A stretch of DNA of 64,000 bases. Source: Chloroflexota bacterium. GTDB taxonomy: Bacteria; Chloroflexota; JAJPGV01. Under the pieces are notes generated by a model. It was given only the letters and a program-made list of their open reading frames with translations. It was not told where the DNA came from and did no database searches. The stretch lies in the NCBI GenBank assembly GCA_021325635.1, contig JAJPGV010000023.1:124001-188000 (forward strand), in the 5' to 3' direction. Both the position numbers and the translations under genes were made by a program. Positions within the stretch are counted from its first letter, which is position 1. Each line of letters opens with the position of its first letter. Of this stretch, positions 1 through 7,761 are shown piece by piece.

Positions 1-2
1 CC

Positions 3-1148
3 GATCCGCCGGAGGTGCGTTCCGGCCAGGTGGATGTGGACCTGTACTGGCTGTTCTCATCAGCGCAAGACCAGCCGTTCGACTTTGTCCTGACCGATGC
101 CGGTGGCCGGGAGGTGGCGCGGGTGCCGGCGGCCTCAGCCGCCGTGATGCCCGATGAGTACCTGGCGGTGAACGAGCTGGTACGCAAGCGCTACAGCCTC
201 AGGCAGCTGCCCGCCGGCCGCTATCAGCTTTCGCTCGCGGCGGCGGGAGCTTCAGTCGCTCTGGGCCAGGTGCTCCTGCCCGGCGATCCCCGCAGACGCC
301 ACCCGCTGGAGGCGCGCTTCGAGGATAAGGCCATCTTGTTGGATTACGCGGTGGATCGTCTGCTCCCGCGGCCCACTGTCCAGCCAGATGACCTGCCCGG
401 TTTGGCTGACGCAACGCTGCGTCCCGGGGACTTCTTCCAAGTTTCGCTGCGCTGGCGATCGTTAGGGCGAAACGACCGCAATTGGGTCACCTTCGTGCAC
501 CTACTCGACGCCGACGGCCGGCCTTGGGCAACCCACGACAACCAGCCCGATGCAACGTTCGAGGCCACGACCTCCTGGGTGCCGGGAAAAATCATCCCTG
601 ACGATTTCGTGCTGCAGCTCCGCGACGATGCCCCTCCCGGCCTCTATCGGCTCGAGGTCGGCATGTACAACCTGCTCACCGGCCAGTATGAGTTCCTGCA
701 CCCGGCCGGGGGCGGCAACTCGATCCTGTTCGGAAGCGTGAAGGTGCGCCCGGCGCAGCTGCCGCCGGCGCCGTCGCTGGTGGCGCAGTGGCGCGAGCCC
801 ATTGGCCTGGCCGGCTGGCATTCGAGCCCGAATGGACACGACCTCGACCTGACGTTCGATTGGTACGCCCTCGGAACGCCTTCGCGCGACTACACGCTGT
901 TCGTGCAGCTGATCGATGGCGGCGGCGCCATCGCGGCTCAGGCCGATGCCCCGCCGCAGCACAACGTCTTTCCCACCCACCTCTGGGAGCTGGGTGACCG
1001 CATCTCCGACGTTCACCTGGCGCAGGAGGTGCCTCCTGGCCGCTACCGGCTCGTCGTCGGCTGGTACAGGCCGGATGCCGGCGAGCGCGTGCCGCTCGAG
1101 GCCGGCGGCGATGCATACGTTGCCGGCGAGGTCCAAGTGCAGTCCTGA
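3..1148 (+). CDS. C-terminal part of an exported or membrane protein with repeated beta-sandwich domains (5' end outside window)
   Basis: The reading frame is open from the first bases of the window, so the gene starts upstream; the GTG at 15 is internal. The visible ~380 residues contain no membrane segment. They read as two or three related beta-rich modules, each with phrases such as WVTFVHLLDADGRPWATHD and YTLFVQLIDGGGAIAAQAD followed by a PPGLYRLEVGMYN / PPGRYRLVVGWYR strand pair. This arrangement (acceptance of a drink-like 'L/V-D-G' hairpin then 'PPGxYRLxVGxY') is typical of the extracytoplasmic tails of glycosyltransferase-39-like membrane proteins in Chloroflexota. That parentage is inference, because the catalytic membrane part is not in view. 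It ends 10 bp before the convergent beta-lactamase-like gene. Confidence 0.7.
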   Translation, partial: DPPEVRSGQVDVDLYWLFSSAQDQPFDFVLTDAGGREVARVPAASAAVMPDEYLAVNELVRKRYSLRQLPAGRYQLSLAAAGASVALGQVLLPGDPRRRHPLEARFEDKAILLDYAVDRLLPRPTVQPDDLPGLADATLRPGDFFQVSLRWRSLGRNDRNWVTFVHLLDADGRPWATHDNQPDATFEATTSWVPGKIIPDDFVLQLRDDAPPGLYRLEVGMYNLLTGQYEFLHPAGGGNSILFGSVKVRPAQLPPAPSLVAQWREPIGLAGWHSSPNGHDLDLTFDWYALGTPSRDYTLFVQLIDGGGAIAAQADAPPQHNVFPTHLWELGDRISDVHLAQEVPPGRYRLVVGWYRPDAGERVPLEAGGDAYVAGEVQVQS

Positions 1149-1158
1149 CGCAACCTTC

Positions 1159-2037
1159 TTAGGAAGACTCCAGGTAGTCGAAGGTGGCGCGAGCGATGGC
1201 CCGAATCGTGCCTGCCGCCGCGGCGCGGTCTTCGACGTCCGCGGCCAAAACAGCGATGATGAACGGGGAGCGGGGGCCGTAGACGATGCCCGCGTCGTTG
1301 ACGACCGCGTCCAGGTCACCGGTCTTGTGCGCCACGGGCACGCCTGCCGGCAGGCCGGCCGGCAAACGGTCGTTGATTTCATCGGCGAGCAGCAAATCGA
1401 GCATCTGGCGGCTGAAGTCAGGGTCGATCGCCTGTCCGCTGGCAATGCGCTCCAGCAGCAGCATCATGTCGCGGGCGCTGGTGAAGTTCAGCTCGTCGGG
1501 CGGAACGGGATCGTCGGCCAGCCAGGTGTGGATGCGAGACGACTGCAGGCCGAGGTCCGCCGCCGCGCGGTTGATGCTCGCCAGCCCCAGCCTGGTGGCC
1601 AGCACGTTGGCCGCCACGTTGTCCGAGACGGTGATCATGAGCTGAGCCGCCGTGCCGGCCATGACCTGGGCTCCCGGTTCCCCAACCGTGTTGACGCCAT
1701 CATCCTCGAAGTCGTCGTCGCTCACGGTCAGGACGTCGCTGCCGGAAATGAGGCCGGCCTGCTTTTGGCGACCGTACTCATACAGCACGAGCAGCTTGAA
1801 CAGGCTGGCCGCTGGGAGACGCTGATCGGCGTTGACGAAGGCGCTGCGGCCAGTCTCCAGATCGAGCACCGCGACGCCAAAGGTGCCGTTAGCGACCGGC
1901 AGCGCCGATTGGATCAGGCTGGCCAGCCCGTCATCCGGCGTGGGCCGCGGTGGAAGGACGAAGGAGGTGGTATCTGCTGCTGCCGGTGGCGCCTGCGCGA
2001 GCAGCATGAGTGCGGCGGCAGCCAGCAGCCAGCGCAT
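1159..2037 (-). CDS. class A beta-lactamase-like serine hydrolase, secreted
   Basis: The protein has 292 residues with a Sec signal peptide (residues 1-21, hydrophobic core then AAA before Asp22). The serine beta-lactamase/transpeptidase fold motifs are in order: S78-x-x-K81 (SLFK), SDN at 138-140 and KTG at 238-240. In class A enzymes the deacylating Glu lies in an E-x-x-L-N motif. Here the equivalent stretch reads PDELN (180-184), with Pro at the Glu position and a Glu two residues later. The fold is therefore confident, but efficient beta-lactam hydrolysis is not. It could be a class A-like peptidase or esterase of the PF13354 type. It is convergent with the preceding gene, and a 250-bp gene-free spacer lies upstream. 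Confidence 0.8.
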   Translation of the reverse strand: MRWLLAAAALMLLAQAPPAAADTTSFVLPPRPTPDDGLASLIQSALPVANGTFGVAVLDLETGRSAFVNADQRLPAASLFKLLVLYEYGRQKQAGLISGSDVLTVSDDDFEDDGVNTVGEPGAQVMAGTAAQLMITVSDNVAANVLATRLGLASINRAAADLGLQSSRIHTWLADDPVPPDELNFTSARDMMLLLERIASGQAIDPDFSRQMLDLLLADEINDRLPAGLPAGVPVAHKTGDLDAVVNDAGIVYGPRSPFIIAVLAADVEDRAAAAGTIRAIARATFDYLESS

Positions 2038-2106
2038 AGGGTCTATGTCAGGAGATCCTCCGACCGAGGTGGATCGAATTGCCGTGACGGCGTCTTAAAA
2101 ATGCCG

Positions 2107-2145
2107 CGAGCCGGACGAGGGCTCGCCGCTTCCCTGTCCGGCTCG
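2107..2145. terminator. 10-bp inverted repeat, possible terminator of the upstream amidohydrolase
   Basis: CGAGCCGGAC (2107-2116) and GTCCGGCTCG (2136-2145) are perfect complements separated by 19 nt. The element lies in the 249-bp spacer between the leftward amidohydrolase (ends 2287) and the leftward beta-lactamase-like gene (starts 2037). No T-run follows on either strand, so it is either a Rho-assisted terminator or a mRNA-stabilising stem. The remainder of the spacer (2038-2286) holds nothing else I can identify. Confidence 0.35.
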
Positions 2146-2286
2146 GGTGGAGTGACGGAGTCAGGATGAGCCGGCGAAATGAGCAAAAGCTGAGGACCGA
2201 ATGAGGCATTCATGACGGAGTGCACGGCAACCACGCTCGAAGAATGATAGGCGTTGGACGAAAGCGAACAGGCGCCTGCCGCGTGG

Positions 2287-3213
2287 TTAGCGGTCGGGAA
2301 TGCCCAGGAGCGCCTGGGCATTGTGGTCCAGGATGGCGCTCTTGTCGTCCTGTGAGAGGTCCGATTCCTGGATGTAGCTGGTGGCTCGATCGAAGCGCTC
2401 CCCGGCCACATGCGGAAAGTCGGTTCCAAATACCAGCTGGCTGGCGCCAACCGACTCAACTGCGCAGCGCAGCGCGGCTGTGTGGTTGTTGGCCGTATCG
2501 AACCACATGCGCTTGAGGTGCTCGCTCGGCCGTTGGCCAGGCTCCAGGTTGAGCGATCCGTCCAGCCGCTTGAACAGGAACGGCAGTGTGCCGCCCAGGT
2601 GCGGCACGATCAGCCGCATGTGAGGGTAGCGGGCGGTCAAGCCTGAGCGTACGAGTCGCAGCGCAGCGATGGAATCCTCGAAGGGCGCGCCCAAGGTAAA
2701 CGACAGCCCGTAATCCTCGACCAGCGGTCCGCAGCCGAGACCGAGGGGATGAAGAAATACTACGGCGGCGCGGCGGTCCAGCTCGGCGAACAGGGGCTCG
2801 AAGCAGGCATCGTCCAGCGGCTGCCCGGCGATGGTGCAGCCGACGTTCACGCCGACCATGCCCAGCGTGTCCAAGGCGCGGCTCAGCTCTTGCAGGGCAG
2901 CGTCGAGGTGCGGCATGGGCAGCGCGGCAAAGGCGGCAAACCGCCCGCCGTAGCCCCCGCAGATGTCGGCGTAGCTGTCGTTCGCGCGCCGCGCCGCCTC
3001 TGCCGCATGCTCCGCGTTGGCGAAATAGGGCTGCTGCGCGCCCACGCACAACACCTGCAGGTGGATGCCGGACCGGTCGAGCAGCTCGACGCGTTGCTCG
3101 AGGGACACGCCTGCCCCGGGCGCGCGTCCGGCCTGGTGGGTGGCTGCGCCGAAATCGCTGAGGCAGCGGATGTATTCATCCGGGTAGTAATGGGCGTGCA
3201 CGTCGATTCTCAT
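2287..3213 (-). CDS. amidohydrolase-2 family metal-dependent hydrolase/decarboxylase (ACMSD-like)
   Basis: The start is the ATG at 3213, because the protein then opens with the family hallmark MRIDVHAHYYP carrying the metal-binding H6-x-H8. Longer upstream codons are not conserved-looking. Further ligands expected in this TIM-barrel family are visible: His in VVFLHPLGLG, His in IVPHLGG, and the catalytic Asp in VFGTDFPH near the C-terminus. The length (308 aa) is normal. Members decarboxylate or hydrolyse carboxylated aromatic or amino-muconate compounds, and the actual substrate cannot be read from sequence. It is divergent from a Rieske oxygenase gene only 56 bp away, which suggests a shared oxidative catabolic role. 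Confidence 0.85.
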   Translation of the reverse strand: MRIDVHAHYYPDEYIRCLSDFGAATHQAGRAPGAGVSLEQRVELLDRSGIHLQVLCVGAQQPYFANAEHAAEAARRANDSYADICGGYGGRFAAFAALPMPHLDAALQELSRALDTLGMVGVNVGCTIAGQPLDDACFEPLFAELDRRAAVVFLHPLGLGCGPLVEDYGLSFTLGAPFEDSIAALRLVRSGLTARYPHMRLIVPHLGGTLPFLFKRLDGSLNLEPGQRPSEHLKRMWFDTANNHTAALRCAVESVGASQLVFGTDFPHVAGERFDRATSYIQESDLSQDDKSAILDHNAQALLGIPDR

Positions 3214-3254
3214 AGTTGAACCCGCTGATGATACCGGCGGGGGGCACGCCGTGA

Positions 3255-3260
3255 TACCAT
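3255..3260 (+). promoter_or_regulatory. putative -10 box (TACCAT) of the Rieske oxygenase gene
   Basis: TACCAT ends 9 nt before the TTG start codon at 3270. That places the expected transcription start at about 3267, giving a nearly leaderless mRNA. No Shine-Dalgarno sequence is present in front of the TTG, which fits. No good -35 is visible 17 bp upstream. Confidence 0.35.
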
Positions 3261-3269
3261 GCCGTCGCT

Positions 3270-4421
3270 TTGGCAACGACCAGTGACGCATTCGTCTACA
3301 CGGGCCCCGATACGCTGGCGGGACGTTATCTGAGGTCGTTCTGGCAGCCGATCTACCGATCGCAGGACCTGGAGCGCGGCCGCGTGGTAGCGGTTCGCAT
3401 CATGAGCGAAGACTTCACGCTGTATCGAGGCGAAGGTGGCGCGGCCCATCTCATTGCGTCTCGCTGCGCCCACCGCGGCACGCGGCTTTCGACAGGCTGG
3501 GTCGAAGGCGACTGCCTGCGCTGTCTCTACCACGGTTGGAAGTACGACGCCTCGGGGCAGTGCGTCGAGCAGCCGGGCGAAGACGGCGGCTTCGCCGCCA
3601 AGGTGCGGCTCGCTTCCTATCCGACCGAAGAGTACCTGGGACTGATCTTTGCCTGCCTGGGTGAGGGCGGCGCGCCGCCGCTTCGGCGCTACCCCGATTT
3701 CGAGCGCCCCTTCGTGTTCGAAGTGGGGACGCCCGAGATCTGGCCGTGTAACTACTTCAATCGCATGGAGAACGATCCCGCGCACGTGCCGTTCGTGCAC
3801 CGAGAATCGCTCTCACGCGTGGGCAAGGGCGACCAGATGGCCCCCAGGACGGTGACCGCGGAAGAGACGGAGTACGGCGTACGGGCAACGATGCGCAGCG
3901 CTGGCCAGCCCGCGCGCTACGTCCACTACATCATGCCCAACATGACCCAAACGCGCTCCCAGACGCGGGTCGAAGGCTCGGTCGCAGACGCACAGCGATT
4001 GTGGGCCGACCGCCTGTTCTGGCATGTGCCAATCGACGATCACAGCAATGCCACCTTCATCGTGGACCTGACTCACCTCTCCGGCATGGAAGCGGATGCG
4101 TACAGAAAGAGGCGACGATCGGTCGAGCCGGCGCGGGTCGAGACGCTGAATGCCTTCGGCGCTGCCGTGCTCGCGGGCCGCAGGGCGCTCCGCGAGATGC
4201 CGGCCGACATGAGCACCTACAAGCAGTTCTGGATCGAGGATTACACCTCGCTCGTCGGCCAGGGCAGCATCCCCGACCGCGAGCACGAGCGCCTGGGCCG
4301 TATCGATGCGCACATCATCCTGCTGCGCTCGGTGTGGCTGCGTGAGCTGAAGGCCCTGGCCGCGGGCGAGCCCCTCAAGGAGTGGAGGATCGTGCCGGGC
4401 ATGGCCGACATGAACGCGTGA
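3270..4421 (+). CDS. Rieske non-haem iron oxygenase, alpha subunit
   Basis: This 383-residue ring-hydroxylating/demethylating type oxygenase begins at a TTG; the conserved N-terminal phrase YTGPDTLAGRYLRSFWQP follows at once. The Rieske [2Fe-2S] ligands are C66-x-H68 and C85-x2-H88 (CAHRG ... CLYHGW). The mononuclear iron site appears as N168-D169-P-A-H172-x4-H177. Size and C-terminal domain fit phthalate/vanillate-type class IA oxygenases, which need a separate reductase; none is encoded nearby. It is divergent from the amidohydrolase at 2287-3213. The substrate is unknown, and a hydroxylation or O/N-demethylation feeding the amidohydrolase is inference. Confidence 0.88.
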   Translation: MATTSDAFVYTGPDTLAGRYLRSFWQPIYRSQDLERGRVVAVRIMSEDFTLYRGEGGAAHLIASRCAHRGTRLSTGWVEGDCLRCLYHGWKYDASGQCVEQPGEDGGFAAKVRLASYPTEEYLGLIFACLGEGGAPPLRRYPDFERPFVFEVGTPEIWPCNYFNRMENDPAHVPFVHRESLSRVGKGDQMAPRTVTAEETEYGVRATMRSAGQPARYVHYIMPNMTQTRSQTRVEGSVADAQRLWADRLFWHVPIDDHSNATFIVDLTHLSGMEADAYRKRRRSVEPARVETLNAFGAAVLAGRRALREMPADMSTYKQFWIEDYTSLVGQGSIPDREHERLGRIDAHIILLRSVWLRELKALAAGEPLKEWRIVPGMADMNA

Positions 4422-4654
4422 TGGGGCACATCCATGTCAGCCGCCATTGAGGCCGACGAGACATACATCGCTGAAACAACGGCGCCAGGCTCCCCACCAT
4501 GAAATCAGCGCGCTGAGCACAAGGCGGGCAACAAAACCCCCAATCCCTCGCGCCGTGAAAACAAGCAAGTTGTGTTCAGCATAGTCGAGCGCGGAGGAAA
4601 GGTCCGCACTCAGCACCGCTTGCGTATCTCACGAGCTAGGGCTAGGTTCTACGT

Positions 4655-4984
4655 CTAGGCGTAGGCGAGAACTGGCTCGACTTCGATGCGCGGAAATTGA
4701 GTGAACGTATGATCCCGCGTCGTGCTCACCGGAACCCGCGGTTGCACTTCAGAGGGCGCCTCGTCGGTGTACATCTTGATTCCGTGCTTTTGGAAGAACC
4801 TCTCACGCTCCCCGTTTTTTTCCAGGGTGTTGAGGTGCAAGAGAACCAACTCGCGCAACTCCTGTTCGACACGTGGCAAGCTCCGACCGTCGGTCGTCGT
4901 CCCCAGCTCAACGCACTCACCTGTCCAGTAGCTGTCCTCTTTCTGAAACTGAAGGGTCAGAACGACAAAAGCCTTGGCGGGCAT
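4655..4984 (-). CDS. hicB: HicB-like antitoxin
   Basis: The 109-residue protein has the HicB partial RNase-H-like core: an opening strand (FVVLTLQFQKED), then YWTGECVELGTTTDG and a helix ending LVLLHLNTLE. The ATG at 4984 is chosen because GGAGG sits 10-14 nt upstream on this strand, and an 18-residue extension would precede the conserved strand. The tail (PRVPVSTTRDHTFTQFPRIEV) has no recognisable helix-turn-helix or ribbon-helix-helix, so DNA binding is not obvious. It lies 166 bp downstream of the hicA-like gene with its own promoter candidate in between, and it converges on the Rieske gene across 233 bp with no other feature. Family assignment is by pattern, without a search. Confidence 0.68.
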   Translation of the reverse strand: MPAKAFVVLTLQFQKEDSYWTGECVELGTTTDGRSLPRVEQELRELVLLHLNTLEKNGERERFFQKHGIKMYTDEAPSEVQPRVPVSTTRDHTFTQFPRIEVEPVLAYA

Positions 4985-5079
4985 GAATTTCTTCCTCCCA
5001 GGCACACTAAGAACAGGACTCGGCCTCATGGCGTTCATTCGCCGTTCGCCGACATTCGACTCCCGGTGCAGCTTTTAGT

Positions 5080-5100
5080 GACCGAATTTGACATTCGGTC
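5080..5100. promoter_or_regulatory. perfect 8-bp inverted repeat between hicA and hicB (operator or leader hairpin)
   Basis: GACCGAAT (5080-5087), loop TTGAC, ATTCGGTC (5093-5100). It overlaps the -35 box of a rightward promoter and lies just downstream of the expected start site of a leftward one. It could therefore be an operator bound by the HicA-HicB complex or a hairpin in the hicB leader. Confidence 0.5.
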
Positions 5101-5116
5101 CGATGCGTAGTATAGG
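5088..5116 (+). promoter_or_regulatory. consensus-like sigma-70 promoter reading rightward, antisense to hicA
   Basis: TTGACA (5088-5093) is followed by exactly 17 nt and TATAGG (5111-5116). Transcription would run into 5151-5423 on the strand opposite the hicA-like toxin gene. No credible protein is encoded rightward there, so the product would be an antisense RNA. Confidence 0.45.
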
Positions 5117-5137
5117 GCGTCGATCGAGACGGCGCAA
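5109..5137 (-). promoter_or_regulatory. putative leftward promoter for hicB
   Basis: Read on the minus strand, TTGCGC (5132-5137) is followed by 17 nt and TATACT (5109-5114). Its -10 box shares four bases with the -10 box of the opposing rightward promoter, so the two cannot be occupied together. It would give hicB transcripts lacking hicA. Confidence 0.4.
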
Positions 5138-5150
5138 TGGGTTCCGTCCG

Positions 5151-5423
5151 CTACTCCTGGGGTTTCTTCCGCTTAACTCGATTCTCTAGCATCGCTAGCA
5201 ACCCCGCCCGCCCCACGCGGCTCTGCTTGGGGCCGATGATTCCGTTAAGGGTCCTATCTTTCAACGGACGGTTCTTTGTGGGGATGATCACCACGATGCG
5301 CTCCCCATGTAGTTCTTTGACCAGTGCTAGGCCGTGGGTCCGACGGCCATCAGCCACCCAGCCGTTCTCCTTGTAGAGCCTTATTAGCTCATTGCCCGAG
5401 AGTTGAGGCAGCTTGGAAGCCAT
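5151..5423 (-). CDS. hicA: HicA-like mRNA interferase toxin
   Basis: This 90-residue basic protein has the small dsRBD-like HicA layout: LSGNELIRLYKENGWV, a turn with the candidate catalytic His30 (RRTHGLAL, in the place of the usual GSH), a strand IVVIIPTKN, and a C-terminal RTLNGIIGPKQSRVGR segment matching the family 'GTLxxIL' helix. HicA enzymes cleave mRNA and are neutralised by HicB. The partner gene lies downstream on the same strand. The spacing of 166 bp between the two is larger than usual, and the space holds promoter and hairpin signals. The start ATG at 5423 opens on MASKLPQLSG as in the family. Confidence 0.68.
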   Translation of the reverse strand: MASKLPQLSGNELIRLYKENGWVADGRRTHGLALVKELHGERIVVIIPTKNRPLKDRTLNGIIGPKQSRVGRAGLLAMLENRVKRKKPQE

Positions 5424-5450
5424 CGTGGCCTACGATCCGCACGTCGGATT

Positions 5451-5492
5451 AGCGGGAAGGGAATAGGGCTGTCGAAGCATCCCCCTCCCGCT
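5451..5492. repeat. imperfect GC-rich hairpin upstream of hicA
   Basis: AGCGGGAAGGG (5451-5461) can pair with CCCTCCCGCT (5483-5492) apart from one bulged A. It lies in the 217-bp spacer between the DUF5343 gene and hicA, where it could end DUF5343 transcription. An 11-bp direct repeat GATCCGCACGT (5434-5444 and 5531-5541) flanks it; its meaning is unknown. Confidence 0.3.
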
Positions 5493-5640
5493 TAGCCCGG
5501 TATCCTCCGCAGAGAATAGGTCTGCTGACTGATCCGCACGTGGGCACCTTGCGGCGGGCGGCTGGTGGGCCTCGAACGCTCTGCGGCCAGCCGCCGCACG
5601 CTTTCCCCTAACCGCCATCTGGCGATCCGTTAGGCAATTG

Positions 5641-6339
5641 CTAAGACCCTTTCGCCATGAGTTTGTCGAAGGCATCGAACCACTTTGCCTTGACCTCGTC
5701 CGGCCAGGTGGGGTCAAAGCTCGGAAACTTCGAAAGGAGCATCTGCGCCCACGTCAGTGTGCCCGTTGCGTCCTGATCTGCGTCTCGGGACGAGGTGGCA
5801 TCGTTGGCTGAAGTCCCATTCGGTCCAGCGGCGTTCTCTTTGCTGTTGCGTCGTGGTCCGCGCTTCTGGCTAGTCAGACGCGGCTTCCGCTTCGTAGAGG
5901 CGATGTAGCGGGACACTTCCAACCCTGCATCAGTGGCGGCCCCGATGAAGAAGGTGCTGCACTTTCGCACCGTATCGCCTGAAACGCCAGCGAGGCGGAA
6001 CCGCTCCTCGAACTGATTGAAGCTCGCCTGCCGAATATCGAAGTCTGGGGAGCCATACAGAAACGTGTAGGCTCGCTGGAGGACATCCTGCAAAATCTGC
6101 TGCTGCGCCGCTCCTTCTGACATCACGAGCTGCACAAGTGTCTGCGTCGGCACGCCCGTATCGCTAATCAGGTTGAGGAAGTAAAGACCCTTGATAAGGG
6201 CGGACTGCGTGGCACCGGAGAACGAAGGCATCACACTTCTGTCGATGCGGCTGGGTACTCCCTGCCGAAGGCTGTCAACAAAGGTGCGGAACGTCCGGTA
6301 GGGAAGGTACGGCGGAGGGGTCGGCTTCGGGTCAGCCAC
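5641..6339 (-). CDS. DUF5343 family protein
   Basis: The body matches the DUF5343 pattern: a start strand-helix PYLPYRTFRTFVDSL, then RQGVPSRIDRSVMPSFSGATQ, then LIKGLYFLNLISDTG. A low-complexity basic/Ser/Asn linker follows. It ends with a conserved-looking tail (KFPSFDPTWPDEVKAKWFDAFDKLM), typical of this family. I choose the GTG at 6339 because AGAGGG lies 9 nt upstream and the conserved region starts just after it. ATG at 6393 is an alternative, and the ORF that runs on to 6630 adds only random-looking sequence. The family's function is unknown; members are often found among accessory or mobile genes. It shares an accessory patch with hicAB, and the two transcription units point the same way. 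Confidence 0.7.
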   Translation of the reverse strand: MADPKPTPPPYLPYRTFRTFVDSLRQGVPSRIDRSVMPSFSGATQSALIKGLYFLNLISDTGVPTQTLVQLVMSEGAAQQQILQDVLQRAYTFLYGSPDFDIRQASFNQFEERFRLAGVSGDTVRKCSTFFIGAATDAGLEVSRYIASTKRKPRLTSQKRGPRRNSKENAAGPNGTSANDATSSRDADQDATGTLTWAQMLLSKFPSFDPTWPDEVKAKWFDAFDKLMAKGS

Positions 6340-6864
6340 TAGAACATGCCCTCTCTGATGCCAAAACGGGATACCATGCTGGAATAGTAGCATAATGCCG
6401 GATTGTGTGGGACTATTTTTGAGACTCGCCACGGACATGGAAATATGGCGCCATGACAGGCCAGGTAGTTGTCGGTCGAGCCTTCGGCGATCAGCCTTTA
6501 GTACGGCCTGTATGGGCTGGCGAAGTTGATATCCAGCGAGGACCAGTTTCAACGGCGAACGGAAAGGCAAGAAGCCCTGCGACCAGTCCTGTTCACTTGA
6601 TGAAGTGTTCCGGTACGACCCCGCAATCACGACCGAGGGACGACCTATCGACGGGGCTCGGCTAAGGCCTTACCGTCAGCCTGCCAGACTGCCCCATTTG
6701 TAGGTTGTGTCAACTATCGCATCCATGTCAGCTCGTCCGAGCCGGGCGCCGGTCAGCTCGGAGGACCCGAGAGCCCAATTCTCTAGCTGCCTCTGCGCGG
6801 TCCTGAACACCGAGGGCGCACACGGGGGTCCCGAATGCTTGCCCCTGCCAGCGGGGGGCATTCG
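6340..6864. other. 525-bp stretch without a convincing gene
   Basis: Short ORFs exist on both strands (for example 6453-6665 + and 6676-6861 -), but none has recognisable motifs, a Shine-Dalgarno sequence or codon use like the neighbours. The C-terminal half of the 6676-6861 minus frame reads more protein-like (LGRADMDAIVDTTYKWG) and may be a gene remnant. The 5' leader of the DUF5343 gene must lie at 6340-6420. I see no tRNA, terminator or att-like repeat. Confidence 0.4.
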
Positions 6865-7740
6865 ATGTCCGTGCGACAGTTAATGGACATGATTGTCATC
6901 TATCACGCTGACTGCTTGGACGGATTCACCGCTGCCTGGGCGGCATGGCTGAAATATCCCGACGCTAGGTTTGTCGGTGCGCACCATGGAGAGGCGCCGC
7001 CTGACGTTAGCGGCGAGCGGGCGGTGATTGCCGATTTCAGCTACGATCTGCCAACCGTCCGCCAGCTGCGCGCCAATGCCGCGGAGTTTGCGCTCCTGGA
7101 CCACCATCAATCGGCGCTGCCGCTGCAGCACGAGCCCGGTTGCACTATCGATCAATCCCGCTCCGGCGCGGCCATTGCATGGGATTACTTCCATCCCCAA
7201 TCAAGGCTGCCCGCGCTGGTGGCGTATGTGCAGGACCGGGATTTGTGGCGGCACGAGCTTCCTCATACGGAGGAGGTGCACACGTATCTCGAGTCGCTGA
7301 CCCTGAACTTCGAAGTGTGGAATTCGGTGGCGGAGGCGCTGGATCACCACCAGGACGAGGTGGTGGCGCAAGGGAGTGCCATCCTGCGCTATGCCCGAAA
7401 GGCCGTCGAACGCATGGTCAAGCGAGCCTACCCGGTCAACTTCCCTACGCCCAATGGCGACGTGACCGTCCCCGCGGTCAACACCGCGGAGCACGTGTCC
7501 GACGTGCTGAACGAGCTGGCCAAGGATCAACCCTTCGCGGTGGCGTATGCCTATAAGGATCGGATGTGGAAATGCTCTCTGCGCTCGGCCGCTGATGGTC
7601 AGGACGTCGCCGTCATTGCCGAGCAATTCGGCGGGGGCGGCCACAAGCACGCCGCCGGTTTCGCAGCGGCCCGTATCGACTGGGCAACGGCTCCGCCCGA
7701 AGGGCCGTCACCGGAAGCTCAGGCTGAAACCATCCCGTGA
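6865..7740 (+). CDS. DHH/DHHA1-family phosphoesterase
   Basis: The N-terminal DHH domain has the metal-site motifs IYHADCLDGF (an H-x-D-x2-D-G variant), VIADFSYD, and ALLDHHQSA with the DHH signature. The C-terminal DHHA1 domain ends with FGGGGHKHAAGF, the substrate-binding glycine-rich loop. Relatives are nanoRNases, pyrophosphatases or oligonucleotide phosphoesterases; this one lacks extra domains. Three starts are possible: ATG 6865 (after a GGGGGG tract at -7), 6883 and 6889. The family usually begins close to MIVIYH, so 6889 is a real alternative. A Glu/Pro-rich tail ends the protein. It is convergent with the CitE-type lyase gene 22 bp away. Confidence 0.85.
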   Translation: MSVRQLMDMIVIYHADCLDGFTAAWAAWLKYPDARFVGAHHGEAPPDVSGERAVIADFSYDLPTVRQLRANAAEFALLDHHQSALPLQHEPGCTIDQSRSGAAIAWDYFHPQSRLPALVAYVQDRDLWRHELPHTEEVHTYLESLTLNFEVWNSVAEALDHHQDEVVAQGSAILRYARKAVERMVKRAYPVNFPTPNGDVTVPAVNTAEHVSDVLNELAKDQPFAVAYAYKDRMWKCSLRSAADGQDVAVIAEQFGGGGHKHAAGFAAARIDWATAPPEGPSPEAQAETIP

Positions 7741-7761
7741 CGGAGCATCACCCAGCCTGAG

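Noticed and set aside
5137-5376. 79-residue plus-strand ORF downstream of the rightward promoter
   Set aside because: It is antisense to hicA with Arg/Ser-rich composition and no Shine-Dalgarno sequence; an RNA product is more likely than a protein.
6676-6861. 61-residue minus-strand ORF as a gene
   Set aside because: No ribosome binding site or known motif; at most a remnant, so it is mentioned only within the gene-poor stretch.
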